Assembly (NCBI GenBank): GCA_015055805.1
Contig: SVHN01000004.1
Coordinates: 62,001-126,000, forward strand
Length of the DNA stretch: 64,000 nt
DNA from: Clostridiales bacterium
GTDB lineage: Bacteria; Bacillota; Clostridia; Christensenellales; Borkfalkiaceae
Direction of reading: 5' to 3'
Below, piece by piece: positions 50,692 to 62,515 of the stretch. How positions within the stretch are numbered: the stretch's first letter is position 1; every line of letters starts with the position of its first letter. The notes under the pieces are model-generated. The model did no database searches. It saw nothing but the letters and a program-made list of their open reading frames with translations, and had not been told where the DNA came from. The translations under genes and the position numbers were made by a program.

Positions 50692-52074
50692 TTATTTATT
50701 TTGAGGAATATCAGGAATTGTTTCAAAGCCTTTTTCAAGGTCGGCATCGGTCGGAACGTAATCGGTCATTTGCCCTGCGTTAAATGCTGAATATGCTTTA
50801 AGATCAAAGTAACCTGTTCCTGTTAAACAGAATACAATCTTCTTTTTCTCACCCGTTTTCTTGCATTTTAACGCCTCGTCAATTGCAACGCGAATACTAT
50901 GTGAAGATTCAGGCGCAGGAAGTATTCCTTCGGATTTTGCAAATGTTACCGCAGCGTCAAACACTTCCGTCTGTTTTACTGTAGTTGCCTCCATATATCC
51001 GTCGTGATAAAGCTTTGAAACGATAGGATTCATACCGTGATAGCGAAGTCCACCAGAATGATTTGGCGCAGGCATAAACCCAGAACCAAGCGTATACATC
51101 TTCATTAACGGTGTAGTTTTACCAGTGTCACCGTAATCGTAAACGTATTTACCCCTTGTCATAGACGGGCAAGATGCAGGTTCAACGCCGACTATCCTAT
51201 AATTTTTAGTACCGTTAATCTTATCTTTTACGAACGGCGCAATAAAACCACCAAAGTTTGACCCGCCACCAACACAACTAATAATTATATCTGGTTCGAT
51301 GTTATATTTATCAAGAACGGCTTTGGTTTCAAGACCTATAATAGTTTGATGTAGTATTACGTGATCCATAACACTACCTAAAACGTATTTACAGTTAGGC
51401 GTGGACTTAGACTTTTCGATAGCTTCAGAAACAGCGCACCCCAGCGACCCACCTGTTTCAGGATATTTTTCGAGAATACTTCTTCCTACTTCGGTAGTAG
51501 TTGAAGGACTTGGTATAACTTTACCGCCGTACGTTTCAATAACAGCCTTTCTAAACGGTTTTTGTTCTGCGCTACATTTAACCATAAAAACGGTCAAATC
51601 CATACCATAATACGCGCAAGCCATAGATAGAGCCGTTCCCCACTGTCCAGCACCCGTTTCAGTGGTGAGCGAAGTTAAACCTTGTTCTTTTGCGTAATAC
51701 GCTTGTGCCACGGCAGAGTTTAATTTATGCGAACCAGAAGTATTGTTACCTTCAAATTTGTAATAAATCTCAGCAGGCGTGTCCAAAACCTTTTCAAGGC
51801 AATACGCTCTTGTCAACGGTGACGGACGTATCATTTTATAAAACTCTTGAATTTCTTCAGGTATAGGAATATATTCGTCTGTAACGTTAAGTTCTTGTTC
51901 AACAAGTTCCGAACAAAAGACCTCGGATAATTCTTCTTTAGTTATAGGTTTAAGTGTCTTAGGATTAAGCGCAGGTTCGTGCTTATCTTTCATTACGGCA
52001 TTAAGATTATACCAAAACTTAGGTAATTCACTTTCTTCGAGATACATTTTTGTTGGGATACGTTTGTTTGCCAT
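50692..52074 (-). CDS. trpB: TrpB2-type (TrpB-like) tryptophan synthase beta chain
   Basis: RPSPLTRAYCLEKVLDTPAEIYYKFEGNNTSGSHKLNSAVAQAYYAKEQG; TETGAGQWG. Confidence 0.92.
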   Translation of the reverse strand: MANKRIPTKMYLEESELPKFWYNLNAVMKDKHEPALNPKTLKPITKEELSEVFCSELVEQELNVTDEYIPIPEEIQEFYKMIRPSPLTRAYCLEKVLDTPAEIYYKFEGNNTSGSHKLNSAVAQAYYAKEQGLTSLTTETGAGQWGTALSMACAYYGMDLTVFMVKCSAEQKPFRKAVIETYGGKVIPSPSTTTEVGRSILEKYPETGGSLGCAVSEAIEKSKSTPNCKYVLGSVMDHVILHQTIIGLETKAVLDKYNIEPDIIISCVGGGSNFGGFIAPFVKDKINGTKNYRIVGVEPASCPSMTRGKYVYDYGDTGKTTPLMKMYTLGSGFMPAPNHSGGLRYHGMNPIVSKLYHDGYMEATTVKQTEVFDAAVTFAKSEGILPAPESSHSIRVAIDEALKCKKTGEKKKIVFCLTGTGYFDLKAYSAFNAGQMTDYVPTDADLEKGFETIPDIPQNK

Positions 52075-52089
52075 AATATTTCAACCTCC

Positions 52090-52345
52090 AAAATAATAAT
52101 AAAAAAACACGGACTCAACCCCACATGGGACGAATTATCCGTGTTGCCACCCATTTTTACAAGAAACTCTTGCCTCATTAAAGTACTATCATACTTCGCC
52201 GCTTTAACGCTCGGCTTGCGTCAATAACTACTTTCTTCATTTCGCCATTGCCCTCGATAATCCATTCAGCAAAATCTTACCGTTTGCTCACACCAACCGC
52301 AAACTCTCTTTAAGTCCAAATAATGCTTACTACTTTATCTCAACG
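52090..52345 (-). promoter_or_regulatory. T-box riboswitch leader of trpB2 with Trp (UGG) specifier
   Basis: Minus strand: agagagtttgcggttggtgtgagcaaac stem I, gctgaaTGGatta specifier (52264-52262), T-box core GGGTGGCAACACGG, terminator cacggactcaacccc... Confidence 0.88.
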
Positions 52346-52410
52346 GTTTATTTATAATTTACTAAATAATATCACCTTTTATCAAAGTTGTCAACTAATT
52401 TATGTCTATT

Positions 52411-54216
52411 TTAGATTTTTTTAATCAATACTGCTATCGAGTTTCCCTTCAACAAAAACTCTTCTGTATATGATTTTTTAGTTATATAATCATATAGCTC
52501 ACCGTCAAAATTGATGACGTATTCTCCGTCGCCAATGTTTGTCGCAACAAGAATTTCAGACTTGTCGTCGCGCCTAGCATAAACAAACGCACCGCCTGAT
52601 GCAAATAATTCCTCATACTCACCATTAGAAAAAGCAGAAAATTCACTTCTTAATTGACCTAAAAACTTATACCACGAAAGAAGTTCGTCATCTTCATTTC
52701 CCCAAGGATAAGTACGCCTGTTTAGCGGGTCAATATATCCCTGCATACCGATTTCGTCACCGTAATACACACAAGGTACACCGCACAGCGTATACTGCAA
52801 GAGCGATGCAATTTTGACCCTAACCCTAGCATCGCGCATTTTTTCTTCCGAAATAAAGGTTTTTTCCATGACCTTTTTAGTTTTGCCGTCAAGGTTTTCC
52901 CCTGCAAGTGAAGTTATAAGCCTTTTCGTATCATGCGTTGATAAAATATTCATTAGTGAATCAAGCACGGCTTTGGGATAGTGGTCAATCTGCTCTTTTA
53001 TTACCCAAGAAAGCTGTCTTTCATCACCGTTTCTAACGTAATTAATTATTGCATTTTTAAGCGGATAATTCATAACAGAATCAAGTTCTGCACCTTGAAA
53101 ATACTCTCTACGCACTCCGTAAGCAATCTTATTTGACGCGTCTTCCCAAACCTCACCAATTATAATTCCGTCATTATTTATACCTTTAACTGCTTTTCTA
53201 ATTTTTTTAACGAATTCGCTCGGTAATTCGTCAACTACGTCAAGACGCCAACCGCCAACACCAAGTTTAGTATAGTGTTCTAAAACGCCGTCAACACCTG
53301 TAATATAGTTTATAAAATCAGGATTTGATTCATTTACCGCCGGAAGAGTTTTTATACCCCACCAAGCCTCATAGTTTTTTGGATAATTAGTAAAGTTATA
53401 CCAAGTATAATACGGCGAATCTTTGCTTTGGTAAGCACCTAAACTATCGTAGTTACCATACCTGTTAAAATACAAACTGTCATCACCGGTATGATTAAAT
53501 ACCCCGTCAAGAATAATTTTTATACCTTTATCTTTTGCGCAATTGATAAGTTCTTTCAAGTCTTCTTCTGTACCTAAAAGTGGATCTATTTGCATATAGT
53601 TTCCAGTATCATATCTATGGTTAGAATATGCCTTAAAAATAGGATTAAGATATATTGCTGTTACACCAAGATCGAATAAATAATCAAGTTTTGACGTAAT
53701 ACCTTTAAGGTCGCCACCAAAAAAATCGTTATTCATAACCTGACCAAATTCGTTTGGTTCATAAATAGGTGTATCTGCCCAACGATCATGCAAAACTTTT
53801 CCATCTTCAATCTTTTTATTCGAGCCCGAACAACAAAATCTATCAGGGAAAATTTGATAAATTATCCCACCGTTAAGCCAGTTAGGAACGCTATAATCTT
53901 TAGAAAAAACCGTATGTTGAAATAATACAGGGTTGTCAGTAATAACGCCAAGATAATCATTGCCGAGCCCGATAAATTTTCCATTACTTAAATTAAAACA
54001 ATAATAATACAGTCCAACCTCTAGTTTGACGTCAATGGCGAACACGTCGCCAAGTTTAGTCATACTAAAATAATTTTCTTCGCCTGTTTTATCACTTTTT
54101 AAAACGAAAACGACAGAGTCAAAATCACCTTTGACTCTGAACGTAACGCTTTTATCGGCACATACAGCACCGATATCAGATTTATAAAATTTATCGAGAG
54201 GATTAAAAATTATCAT
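52411..54216 (-). CDS. GH13 alpha-glycosidase (neopullulanase/alpha-amylase-like)
   Basis: GVFNHTGDDS, GGWRLDVVDE, VWEDA, LSTHDTKR. Confidence 0.93.
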   Translation of the reverse strand: MIIFNPLDKFYKSDIGAVCADKSVTFRVKGDFDSVVFVLKSDKTGEENYFSMTKLGDVFAIDVKLEVGLYYYCFNLSNGKFIGLGNDYLGVITDNPVLFQHTVFSKDYSVPNWLNGGIIYQIFPDRFCCSGSNKKIEDGKVLHDRWADTPIYEPNEFGQVMNNDFFGGDLKGITSKLDYLFDLGVTAIYLNPIFKAYSNHRYDTGNYMQIDPLLGTEEDLKELINCAKDKGIKIILDGVFNHTGDDSLYFNRYGNYDSLGAYQSKDSPYYTWYNFTNYPKNYEAWWGIKTLPAVNESNPDFINYITGVDGVLEHYTKLGVGGWRLDVVDELPSEFVKKIRKAVKGINNDGIIIGEVWEDASNKIAYGVRREYFQGAELDSVMNYPLKNAIINYVRNGDERQLSWVIKEQIDHYPKAVLDSLMNILSTHDTKRLITSLAGENLDGKTKKVMEKTFISEEKMRDARVRVKIASLLQYTLCGVPCVYYGDEIGMQGYIDPLNRRTYPWGNEDDELLSWYKFLGQLRSEFSAFSNGEYEELFASGGAFVYARRDDKSEILVATNIGDGEYVINFDGELYDYITKKSYTEEFLLKGNSIAVLIKKI

Positions 54217-54221
54217 AAATA

Positions 54222-56645
54222 TTATTTAATCCTTTTTAATCCCCAAATGCGGTCTGCGTATTCTCTTATACTTCTATCACTAGCAAATATTCCAGCCGTA
54301 GCAATATTATTCAAGCTCTTCTTTGCCCAATCAAGCTTATTCTTATAAACTTCATCAGCTTTTTCATGTATTTCACAGAACGAACCAAAATCAGCAAGAC
54401 ACATATACGGGTCCGCAACAGGACTACCCGTTAATAAATAGTTTGAAATATCATTAAAACTTTGACCATTAAATCCACGATTTAACGCCTTAATTACTTT
54501 TTCAAGTTTAATATTATTAGCGTAAAACTCTGACGCGTTATAACCGTGCGCCCAAAACTTATCAACTTCTTTTGCAGTAAGACCGAAAATGAAAATATTT
54601 TCATCACCGCAAGCCTCACGCATTTCAACGTTTGCGCCGTCAAGTGTTCCTATGGTTAGCGCACCGTTAATCATAAACTTCATATTACCTGTTCCGCTAG
54701 CCTCTTTACCTGCCTGTGAAATCTGTTCGCTTATCTCCGTTGCAGGCATAAGCTTTTCAGCCATAGATACGCAGTAATCTTCCATATAAACAACGTTGAG
54801 TTTTTGATTGATTTTAGGATTTTTTCTTATATCTTCACTAAGCGCGCAAATAAGTTTAATTACTTGTTTCGCAAAGTAATAACCAGGTGCAGCCTTGGCG
54901 CCGAATATAAAGGTTTTCGGTGTCATAGGCAGGTCGGGGTTTTCTTTCAAGTCGTTGTATAAAGATATAATATAAAGCGCGTTCATAAGCTGACGCTTAT
55001 ACTCGTGAAGACGCTTTGCCTGCACATCAAATAAAGAATTAGGATCAATTACAACGCCCTGTTTCTTTTTAGCAAACTCACAGAACTGCAATTTTTTAAT
55101 CTTTTTGATCTCGTTAAGTTTTTCTAAAACAGCCTTGTCATTTTCAAATTGTTTGAACTTAATAAGTTGCGCAGCATCATAAACGTATCCGTCACCTATA
55201 CAATCATTTAACAACCCACACAGTTCGGGGTTAGACTGACATAGCCAACGTCTATGAGCAATACCGTTAGTGACGTTGGTAAACTTTTCAGGATAAATTT
55301 CGTAGAAATCTTTGAAAATGCTATCTTTAATTATATCGCTATGAAGTGCCGAAACTCCGTTTACCGTGTGTGATGCAATAACGCTTAAATTTGCCATTTT
55401 GATTTGATTATGAGAGAATACGCTCATTCTGTCTATCTTATCCCAATCGCCAGGGAATCTGTTCCACATCTCACCACAGAATCTTTGGTTAATTTCTCTT
55501 AAAATCATATGAATACGCGGAAGACGTCTAGCAATAAGGTCTTCACTCCATTTTTCAAGTGCCTCACTCATAACCGTATGGTTTGTGTAAGCAACAGTTC
55601 TAGTTACGATACTCCAAGCATCGTCCCAAGTATAACCGCGTTCGTCCATAAGTATTCTCATAAGTTCGGGAATACAAAGCGCGGGGTGCGTATCGTTTAT
55701 GTGTATAGCAGCTTTTTCTGGTAAAGTATCGAGCGAACCGTAGCGTCTAACGTGGTCGTTAACGATATCTTGAAGAGCAGCAGAAACTAACAGATATTGC
55801 TGTTTTAATCTTAGAGATTTACCTTCAAAATGATTATCCGAAGGATACAAAACCTTTGAGATAAGTTCGGCTTCGTTATCTTCTTGCATACTGCGCATAT
55901 AATCGCCTTGCGAAAAGGTTTTCATATCGAAGTCGCGAATGTTTTGCGCCTTCCAAAGCCTTAAAACAGAAACAGCTTCGCTATCTTTACCAGATATCAT
56001 CATATCGTAAGCAACCGCTTCTACTTCTTTCGCGTCAATATGTTCAATTTTAAGACCGTTTTCCGTCCAGTATTCTTTTATATGCCCGTCAAACTTAACC
56101 TTAAAGGTTTTATCAAGTCTTTGCGTAAGCCAAACTTCACCACCGGGCAACCAAATATCCGGTAGTTCCATTTGCCAACCATCAACGATTTTTTGTTTAA
56201 ATAAACCGTATTCATACCTAATAGAATATCCCATTGCAGGATAATTCTGACTTGCAAGTGCATCCATAAAACAAGCGGCAAGTCTTCCAAGTCCGCCGTT
56301 TCCAAGTCCAGCATCAGGTTCAATTTCATAAAGGTCTTCAAGCGAACACTTAAATTCGTTTTTAAGTGCCGCATTAAACGCATCTTGTATGCTTAGGTTA
56401 TAGGCATTATTTTTAAGCGACTGACCAAGCAAAAACTCCATACAGAGATAATAAACTCTTTTGCCACCCTTTGCGCGGTATTTTTTGTTAAAGGCACTGC
56501 GTTTTTCAAGCAACATATCCCTTACACACATTACGACCGCTTTATATATCTGTTCTTTCGTTGCCTCTTTGGGCGTTACCCCGAAATACTTTGATAGTTT
56601 ACTTTTAATTAGTCCTACTGCATCTTTTTCGGTTATTGGATTCAT
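54222..56645 (-). CDS. glgP: Glycogen/starch/alpha-glucan phosphorylase
   Basis: YYLCMEFLLGQSLKNN, EPDAGLGNGGLGRLAACF, SQAGKEASGTGNMKFMINGALTIGTLDGAN. Confidence 0.97.
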   Translation of the reverse strand: MNPITEKDAVGLIKSKLSKYFGVTPKEATKEQIYKAVVMCVRDMLLEKRSAFNKKYRAKGGKRVYYLCMEFLLGQSLKNNAYNLSIQDAFNAALKNEFKCSLEDLYEIEPDAGLGNGGLGRLAACFMDALASQNYPAMGYSIRYEYGLFKQKIVDGWQMELPDIWLPGGEVWLTQRLDKTFKVKFDGHIKEYWTENGLKIEHIDAKEVEAVAYDMMISGKDSEAVSVLRLWKAQNIRDFDMKTFSQGDYMRSMQEDNEAELISKVLYPSDNHFEGKSLRLKQQYLLVSAALQDIVNDHVRRYGSLDTLPEKAAIHINDTHPALCIPELMRILMDERGYTWDDAWSIVTRTVAYTNHTVMSEALEKWSEDLIARRLPRIHMILREINQRFCGEMWNRFPGDWDKIDRMSVFSHNQIKMANLSVIASHTVNGVSALHSDIIKDSIFKDFYEIYPEKFTNVTNGIAHRRWLCQSNPELCGLLNDCIGDGYVYDAAQLIKFKQFENDKAVLEKLNEIKKIKKLQFCEFAKKKQGVVIDPNSLFDVQAKRLHEYKRQLMNALYIISLYNDLKENPDLPMTPKTFIFGAKAAPGYYFAKQVIKLICALSEDIRKNPKINQKLNVVYMEDYCVSMAEKLMPATEISEQISQAGKEASGTGNMKFMINGALTIGTLDGANVEMREACGDENIFIFGLTAKEVDKFWAHGYNASEFYANNIKLEKVIKALNRGFNGQSFNDISNYLLTGSPVADPYMCLADFGSFCEIHEKADEVYKNKLDWAKKSLNNIATAGIFASDRSIREYADRIWGLKRIK

Positions 56646-56670
56646 TGTATTCTCCTAAAATTTTTGTCCA

Positions 56671-58260
56671 TTATTTGTTATAAAGTTTTTCGTATTCGCC
56701 TGCCAAATTCTTCCAAGAGAAGTCCGTATTCATTGCGCGTGACTGAACGTCTTTCCACGCAGTTTTATCATGATAAGTTCTTATAGCCTCATTAATGACG
56801 TAGAGCATATCGTGAACGTTATATTCACGGAAGGTAAAACCGTTGCCCTTAACACCTGTATACGCCTTTATACTGTCGTTTAACCCACCTGTTTCACGAA
56901 CGACAGGAACAGTTCCGTACCTACTAGCTATCATTTGAGAAAGCCCACAAGGCTCCATTTTAGACGGCATAAGGAATATATCCGCGCCAGAATAAATTTT
57001 TCTTGATAAATCCTGATTATATGCAATAATTGAAACGCATTTACCTTTATAGCAAGCCGCTATATGATTAAAGAAGTTTTCATACCCAACTTCCCCTTTA
57101 CCCAAAATAACAACTTGAACGTCGTTACTTAATAGCGTTTCGATTGCGCCTGTAACCAAATCTAATCCTTTGTGCGAAACTAATCTTGAAATTATAGCGA
57201 TAATCGGGACGTCTGGACGAACGGGAAGATTAAGCATCTTTTGAAGTTCTTCCTTACACACTGCTTTTCCTGACAAGTCGTCCTTAGAATAATTCATAAA
57301 CAAATATTTATCGGTTTCTGGATTATAGTAATCTATATCAATGCCGTTCAATATTCCGTGCAATTTTTGAGCGTTACGATTAATAATCGGGTCAAGACCG
57401 TGAGCAAAATACGGATGTTTAATTTCTTCAGCATAAGTTGGGCTAACCGTTGACACGATATCCGACATCTCAATCGCGCCTTTCATAAGATTTACGCTAC
57501 CGTTAAATTCAACGAAATTCTTGATTGATTCTGAAAACCCGAAAAGTTCGCCAAACGTATCCATATTAAATATACCTTGATATTCAATATTGTGTATAGT
57601 AAACACCGTTTTAACCTTGCTAAAATTTTCGTTACCGTAATACATTCCTTTTAGGAATATAATAGACGCTGCCGTTTGCCAATCGTTACAATGCAAAACG
57701 TCGGGATAAATGTCAAGTCTTGAAATGGTATCAAGCGCAGCGCGTGAGAAAAACGCAAATCTTTCCCCGTCGTCATAAAAGCCGTATATATTGCCTTCAC
57801 GCTTAAAGTAATACTCGTTATCGATAAAATAAAACTTAACACCTTGATATTCATAATAGAATATTCCAGCATATTGCCAACGCCATGCAACAGATACGTT
57901 AAAATTAGTTAAAAACTTGAATTTAGACCTAAACTCGTCAGAAATACTGCCGTAAAGCGGTAAAATAACGCTTACGTCAAGATTTTTATTAGTTGCAAGT
58001 GCTTTGGGTAGTGATCCTAAAACGTCAGCAAGTCCACCCGTTGCAATAAAGGGTGCTGCTTCAGAGCCTAAAAAGACAATCTTCTTTTTTGCCGTTACCT
58101 TTATTTTGGGAAGTTTTCCAGTTTTTACTGTTTTTTCTACTACAGTCAATACTTCAGCCGTTGCTTTTTTTCTCGCAGTACTCTTTGTCGTCGTTTTTAC
58201 TTCGGTATTTTTTGATATCGCCTTCTTTGTAGTAGGAGTCGTCTTTTTTGTTGTTGCCAT
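56671..58260 (-). CDS. glgA: Glycogen synthase with Lys/Thr-rich N-terminal extension
   Basis: GT5 motifs (TGGLADVLGSLPKAL, PSKMEPCGLSQMIASRYGTVPVVRETGGL); about 55-aa low-complexity N-terminus. Confidence 0.95.
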   Translation of the reverse strand: MATTKKTTPTTKKAISKNTEVKTTTKSTARKKATAEVLTVVEKTVKTGKLPKIKVTAKKKIVFLGSEAAPFIATGGLADVLGSLPKALATNKNLDVSVILPLYGSISDEFRSKFKFLTNFNVSVAWRWQYAGIFYYEYQGVKFYFIDNEYYFKREGNIYGFYDDGERFAFFSRAALDTISRLDIYPDVLHCNDWQTAASIIFLKGMYYGNENFSKVKTVFTIHNIEYQGIFNMDTFGELFGFSESIKNFVEFNGSVNLMKGAIEMSDIVSTVSPTYAEEIKHPYFAHGLDPIINRNAQKLHGILNGIDIDYYNPETDKYLFMNYSKDDLSGKAVCKEELQKMLNLPVRPDVPIIAIISRLVSHKGLDLVTGAIETLLSNDVQVVILGKGEVGYENFFNHIAACYKGKCVSIIAYNQDLSRKIYSGADIFLMPSKMEPCGLSQMIASRYGTVPVVRETGGLNDSIKAYTGVKGNGFTFREYNVHDMLYVINEAIRTYHDKTAWKDVQSRAMNTDFSWKNLAGEYEKLYNK

Positions 58261-58270
58261 AAAATTCTCC

Positions 58271-59383
58271 TTATATCATTATTCCTTTACCTATATAGAA
58301 AGGATGATTTTCGCTGCCTGAAAGAACTCTTCTGTTTCTTACGACAACGTTTTTATCTGTTATAATACAATTCAATGTACTATTTTCACCTAAAACGGTA
58401 TTTTGCATTATAATACTGTTTTTAACGACAGCACCCCTTGCAACCTTAACGTTTCTAAAAATAATACTGTTTTCAACTTCACCCTCAATTTCACAACCGT
58501 CTGCAATCATTGAGTTTTTAATTATCGCGCTGTTTCCAAATTTTGTGGGCGCGGAGTCTCTAATCTTCGTAAACACACTTCTGTCACCAAAAACTTCGTG
58601 CCTAACGTCCTGATCCAACAGTCGCATATTACTATCAAAATATGCTTGAAGAGACGTTATTCCCGCATAGAAACCTTTATGCTCATACCCTATAATCTTC
58701 ATGCTTTTAAGGTTTGCAGCCACAATATCCGTCATAAAGTGATGTTTGTTATGAGAAATACTGTCCACGACTATATTTTGTAGTAATGATTTTTTCATAA
58801 CGAAAACGTTAGTACAAACGTTAGTGCCAGTCTCGACCACATTATCTTTATAACTTACGCCGACAATCCTTCCGTCTTGAACGTCAAAAATAGTTGCCGT
58901 CTTTGGAAAATATTCGGGTTTTTCTAGTTTTTTATAGATTATAGAAATATCCGCCTGATTGCGTATGTGTGAATCGATAACGTCGTTATAATTAACTCTT
59001 GAAATAGAATCACAATCAGTCATTACGACGTATTCCTCGTCCGCGCGGAACAAAAAACTAGTTATACCTTTAAGTGCCTCAAGTCTTGTAGTATATAAAC
59101 TACTACTTTCCCTATCTCCATATGGTGGTAAAATAATAACGCCGCCATCTTTTCTTGCTAGGTCCCAATCCTTACCACTTCCAACGTGATCCATTAAAGA
59201 CTGGTAATTGCTTTTAGTAATTATACCAACCGTATCTATACCTGAGTTGACCATGTTTGATAGCGGAAAATCTATAAGACGGTATCTTCCGCCGACAGGT
59301 ATTGAACCGAGAGTTCTTTCCCTTACAAGCTCAGGAACGTTATCGTCGTGAATATTTGAAAATATTATGCCAACGGCTCTCAT
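58271..59383 (-). CDS. glgD: GlgD (glucose-1-phosphate adenylyltransferase-like subunit); start MRAVGIIFSN at 59383
   Basis: GlgC paralog immediately downstream of glg[25 protein letters not shown]. Confidence 0.93.
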   Translation of the reverse strand: MRAVGIIFSNIHDDNVPELVRERTLGSIPVGGRYRLIDFPLSNMVNSGIDTVGIITKSNYQSLMDHVGSGKDWDLARKDGGVIILPPYGDRESSSLYTTRLEALKGITSFLFRADEEYVVMTDCDSISRVNYNDVIDSHIRNQADISIIYKKLEKPEYFPKTATIFDVQDGRIVGVSYKDNVVETGTNVCTNVFVMKKSLLQNIVVDSISHNKHHFMTDIVAANLKSMKIIGYEHKGFYAGITSLQAYFDSNMRLLDQDVRHEVFGDRSVFTKIRDSAPTKFGNSAIIKNSMIADGCEIEGEVENSIIFRNVKVARGAVVKNSIIMQNTVLGENSTLNCIITDKNVVVRNRRVLSGSENHPFYIGKGIMI

Positions 59384-59384
59384 A

Positions 59385-60596
59385 TTAATTTTCCTCCTTA
59401 GAAAGATTATTATCAATAATTGCGCCGCCTTCAACGGATACGCCGTCAGCAACGGTTATTCCTCTACCTAAAAGTGCGATACCCTTTTTGCTTTCTTTTA
59501 CATCACCGATTTTTGCGTTTTTACCAATTATGGTATTTTCGTCAATTATTGAATATTCGATCGTTGCATTTTCATTAACGACAACATCGCCCATGATTAT
59601 ACTGTTCTTAATTACAGCACCTTTCTTTACTATTACGTCGCTACCTAAAACAGAATTTTCAACGCTTCCGTATATTTCACAACCGGACATTATAATGCTG
59701 TTGTCAACCTTTGCGCCGTCACCGATATATTGAGGTGGCGCAAGCGGACTACGCGACTGAATTTTCCAGTTTGAATCCCCCACGTCAAATTTTGGACTAT
59801 CGCCAAGAAGGTCCATATTTGCCTCATATAGCGATTCAATAGTTCCAACGTCTTTCCAGTATCCTTCAAACCTATACGCCATCATTTTTTCGCCACAAGA
59901 TAGCATTTTTGGTAATATGTCTTTACCAAAGTCGTTGGACGAATCAGGATTTTGACTATCTTCTTCAAGATATTTTTGAAGTTTTTTTGTCGAGAACACG
60001 TAAATGCCCATTGATGCAAGCGTTGATTTAGGTTTTTTTGGTTTTTCTTCAAACTCATAAATACTTCCGTCTTCGTTTGTATTTAATATACCAAACCTAG
60101 ATGCTTCTTCAATCGGCACGTCAATTGCTGCGATAGTGCAATCTGCGCCGTTTAATATATGGTAGTTTACCATAAGCGAATAATTCATTTTATAAATATG
60201 ATCACCTGACAATATTAAAACGTAATCGGGATTATACTGATTGATAAACCTAAGGTTTTGATAAATAGCGTTTGCCGTGCCCTTATACCAGTCAGAAGAG
60301 TTCTTTCCTTGGTACGGTGGCAAAGTATGCACACCGCCAAAAGTTCTATCCAAATCCCAGGGTTGTCCATTTCCTATGTAGGAATTAAGGATTAACGGTT
60401 GATACTGCGTAAGAACGCCCACCGTATCAATGCCTGAATTTACGCAGTTTGATAACGGAAAGTCAATAATCCTATATTTTCCCCCAAACGATACCGCTGG
60501 TTTTGCGATATTGCTAGTTAGCGCATACAAACGGCTTCCCTGACCACCTGCAAGCAACATTGCCACACACTTTTTCTTCCTCATCATATATATCAA
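59385..60596 (-). CDS. glgC: Glucose-1-phosphate adenylyltransferase
   Basis: [37 protein letters not shown]. Confidence 0.97.
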   Translation of the reverse strand: MIYMMRKKKCVAMLLAGGQGSRLYALTSNIAKPAVSFGGKYRIIDFPLSNCVNSGIDTVGVLTQYQPLILNSYIGNGQPWDLDRTFGGVHTLPPYQGKNSSDWYKGTANAIYQNLRFINQYNPDYVLILSGDHIYKMNYSLMVNYHILNGADCTIAAIDVPIEEASRFGILNTNEDGSIYEFEEKPKKPKSTLASMGIYVFSTKKLQKYLEEDSQNPDSSNDFGKDILPKMLSCGEKMMAYRFEGYWKDVGTIESLYEANMDLLGDSPKFDVGDSNWKIQSRSPLAPPQYIGDGAKVDNSIIMSGCEIYGSVENSVLGSDVIVKKGAVIKNSIIMGDVVVNENATIEYSIIDENTIIGKNAKIGDVKESKKGIALLGRGITVADGVSVEGGAIIDNNLSKEEN

Positions 60597-60604
60597 GTTT
60601 CTCC

Positions 60605-62515
60605 TTAAAATAAATTATCTAATTTAACAAAATATATTCCACTAAACCGCGGCAAAGAAACGCGTATAGAATTTTCTTTGCCATGTGCATAAAATTTAGT
60701 TGTCTTTATGGTCTTACGCCTTTGCTTACCACTTCCGCCATACCTTTTATCGTCAGTACATAAAACCGCTTTATAAACGCCTTTATTTGCGCCTATACGA
60801 TAACAGTCAAAATCTACACCTGAAAAATTAAACAGCGCAAGCAACTCTCTACCAAACTTATCACGCCTAATAAACGATATAACGTTATTGTCGCGTTCTT
60901 CAACCGACACCCATTCAAAACCCGACCAAGAATCTTCAATTTCAAACAGTTGAGGGGTTGATTTATAAAAATTATTTAAACGCTTATTAAACATATGTAG
61001 TTTTTTATGTCTTTCATATTGCAACATAAAAAACTCAATACCTTCCTTATAATTCCACTCTTTAAATTGCCCGAACTCACTTCCCATAAACGAAAGTTTT
61101 TTTCCGGGGTGCGCAAAAGTGTAAAGCATAAAGGTTTTCATTGACGCAAATTTATCGTCAATATTGCCGTACATTTTATCAAGTAAGGATTTTTTACCAT
61201 GAACAACTTCGTCGTGCGATATCGGTAAAATATAGTTTTCACTAAATGCATAGCACATAGAAAAGGTAAGTTTATCGTGATTACTCGAACGGAAATACGG
61301 ATCTAACTGCATGTATTTTAACACGTCGTTCATCCAACCCATATTCCATTTATAGTTAAAACCAAGCCCACCTTCGCTTACAGGTTTTGTAATTTTTGGA
61401 AATGCCGTTGACTCTTCTGCCGCCATTATTGCGTTTGGAAATTTTGAAAATACTATAGTATTAAGTTTTTGAAAAAATGCAATTGCTTCAAGATTATAAT
61501 TGCCGCCGTTTTGGTTTGGTATCCACTCACCAGGTTCTCTATCGTAATCAAGGTATAACATTGATGCAACAGCATCAACCCTTAAACCATCTACGTGAAA
61601 TTTTTCAAGTAAAAACAAGGCGTTTGAAACAAGAAAACATTGAATTTCATTTCTCCCCCAGTCGAATAAGCGTGTTCCCCAAGTCTTATGTTCTTTTCTG
61701 TCCCAGCCTTGATTTTCATAACAAGGCGTGCCGTCAAACTCATAGAGTCCGTGTAAATCTTTTGGAAAATGTCCAGGAACCCAGTCAACTATAACAGAAA
61801 TACCAGCGCGGTGACACTTATCCACGAAATACATAAAGTCTTTTGGCGTGCCGAACCTTGAAGAAACTGAATAATACCCAGTTACCTGATATCCCCACGA
61901 CCCATCAAACGGATATTCGCTAACCGGCATAAGTTCTAAATGAGTATAACCCATTTTAGAAACGTATTTAACGAGTTCGTCGGCAAGTTCACGATAGGTA
62001 TAATAATCGCCGTTTTCGTGTCTTTTCCAAGACGCTAAATTTACTTCATAAATATTCATCGGCTTATCATAAACAGGTTTTCTATTTGCAATAAACTCTG
62101 CGTCTTTCCACTCGTAGCCGTCAATATTATAAAGTTTTGACGCCGTTCCGCTTGGTGTTTCCGCATGGAACGCGTAAGGGTCTGCCTTAAACACGGTATT
62201 ACCGTTATGATTGACAGCAAACTTATAGGCGTCATACTCTTTTAAGCCTTCGACAAAGAGTTCAAAAACACCGCCGTCTGATATTCTATTCATAATGTTA
62301 GCGTTTTCATTCCAAAAATTAAAATCACCAACCACCGAAACAGTTTGAGCATTTGGCGCCCAAGTACGGAAAATAACGCCGTTCTTACCGTTTACACAAG
62401 CGAAATGCGCGCCCATATAGTCATAGGCGCGATAATTCGTTCCTTGATGAAATAAGTACAAGGGAAGTTTATCTTCTTCAGTTTTGAGATTAACCTTTAT
62501 ATTTTTCATTAGCAA
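60605..62515 (-). CDS. glgB: 1,4-alpha-glucan branching enzyme
   Basis: GH13_9 motifs ([39 protein letters not shown]). Confidence 0.97.
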   Translation of the reverse strand: MLMKNIKVNLKTEEDKLPLYLFHQGTNYRAYDYMGAHFACVNGKNGVIFRTWAPNAQTVSVVGDFNFWNENANIMNRISDGGVFELFVEGLKEYDAYKFAVNHNGNTVFKADPYAFHAETPSGTASKLYNIDGYEWKDAEFIANRKPVYDKPMNIYEVNLASWKRHENGDYYTYRELADELVKYVSKMGYTHLELMPVSEYPFDGSWGYQVTGYYSVSSRFGTPKDFMYFVDKCHRAGISVIVDWVPGHFPKDLHGLYEFDGTPCYENQGWDRKEHKTWGTRLFDWGRNEIQCFLVSNALFLLEKFHVDGLRVDAVASMLYLDYDREPGEWIPNQNGGNYNLEAIAFFQKLNTIVFSKFPNAIMAAEESTAFPKITKPVSEGGLGFNYKWNMGWMNDVLKYMQLDPYFRSSNHDKLTFSMCYAFSENYILPISHDEVVHGKKSLLDKMYGNIDDKFASMKTFMLYTFAHPGKKLSFMGSEFGQFKEWNYKEGIEFFMLQYERHKKLHMFNKRLNNFYKSTPQLFEIEDSWSGFEWVSVEERDNNVISFIRRDKFGRELLALFNFSGVDFDCYRIGANKGVYKAVLCTDDKRYGGSGKQRRKTIKTTKFYAHGKENSIRVSLPRFSGIYFVKLDNLF

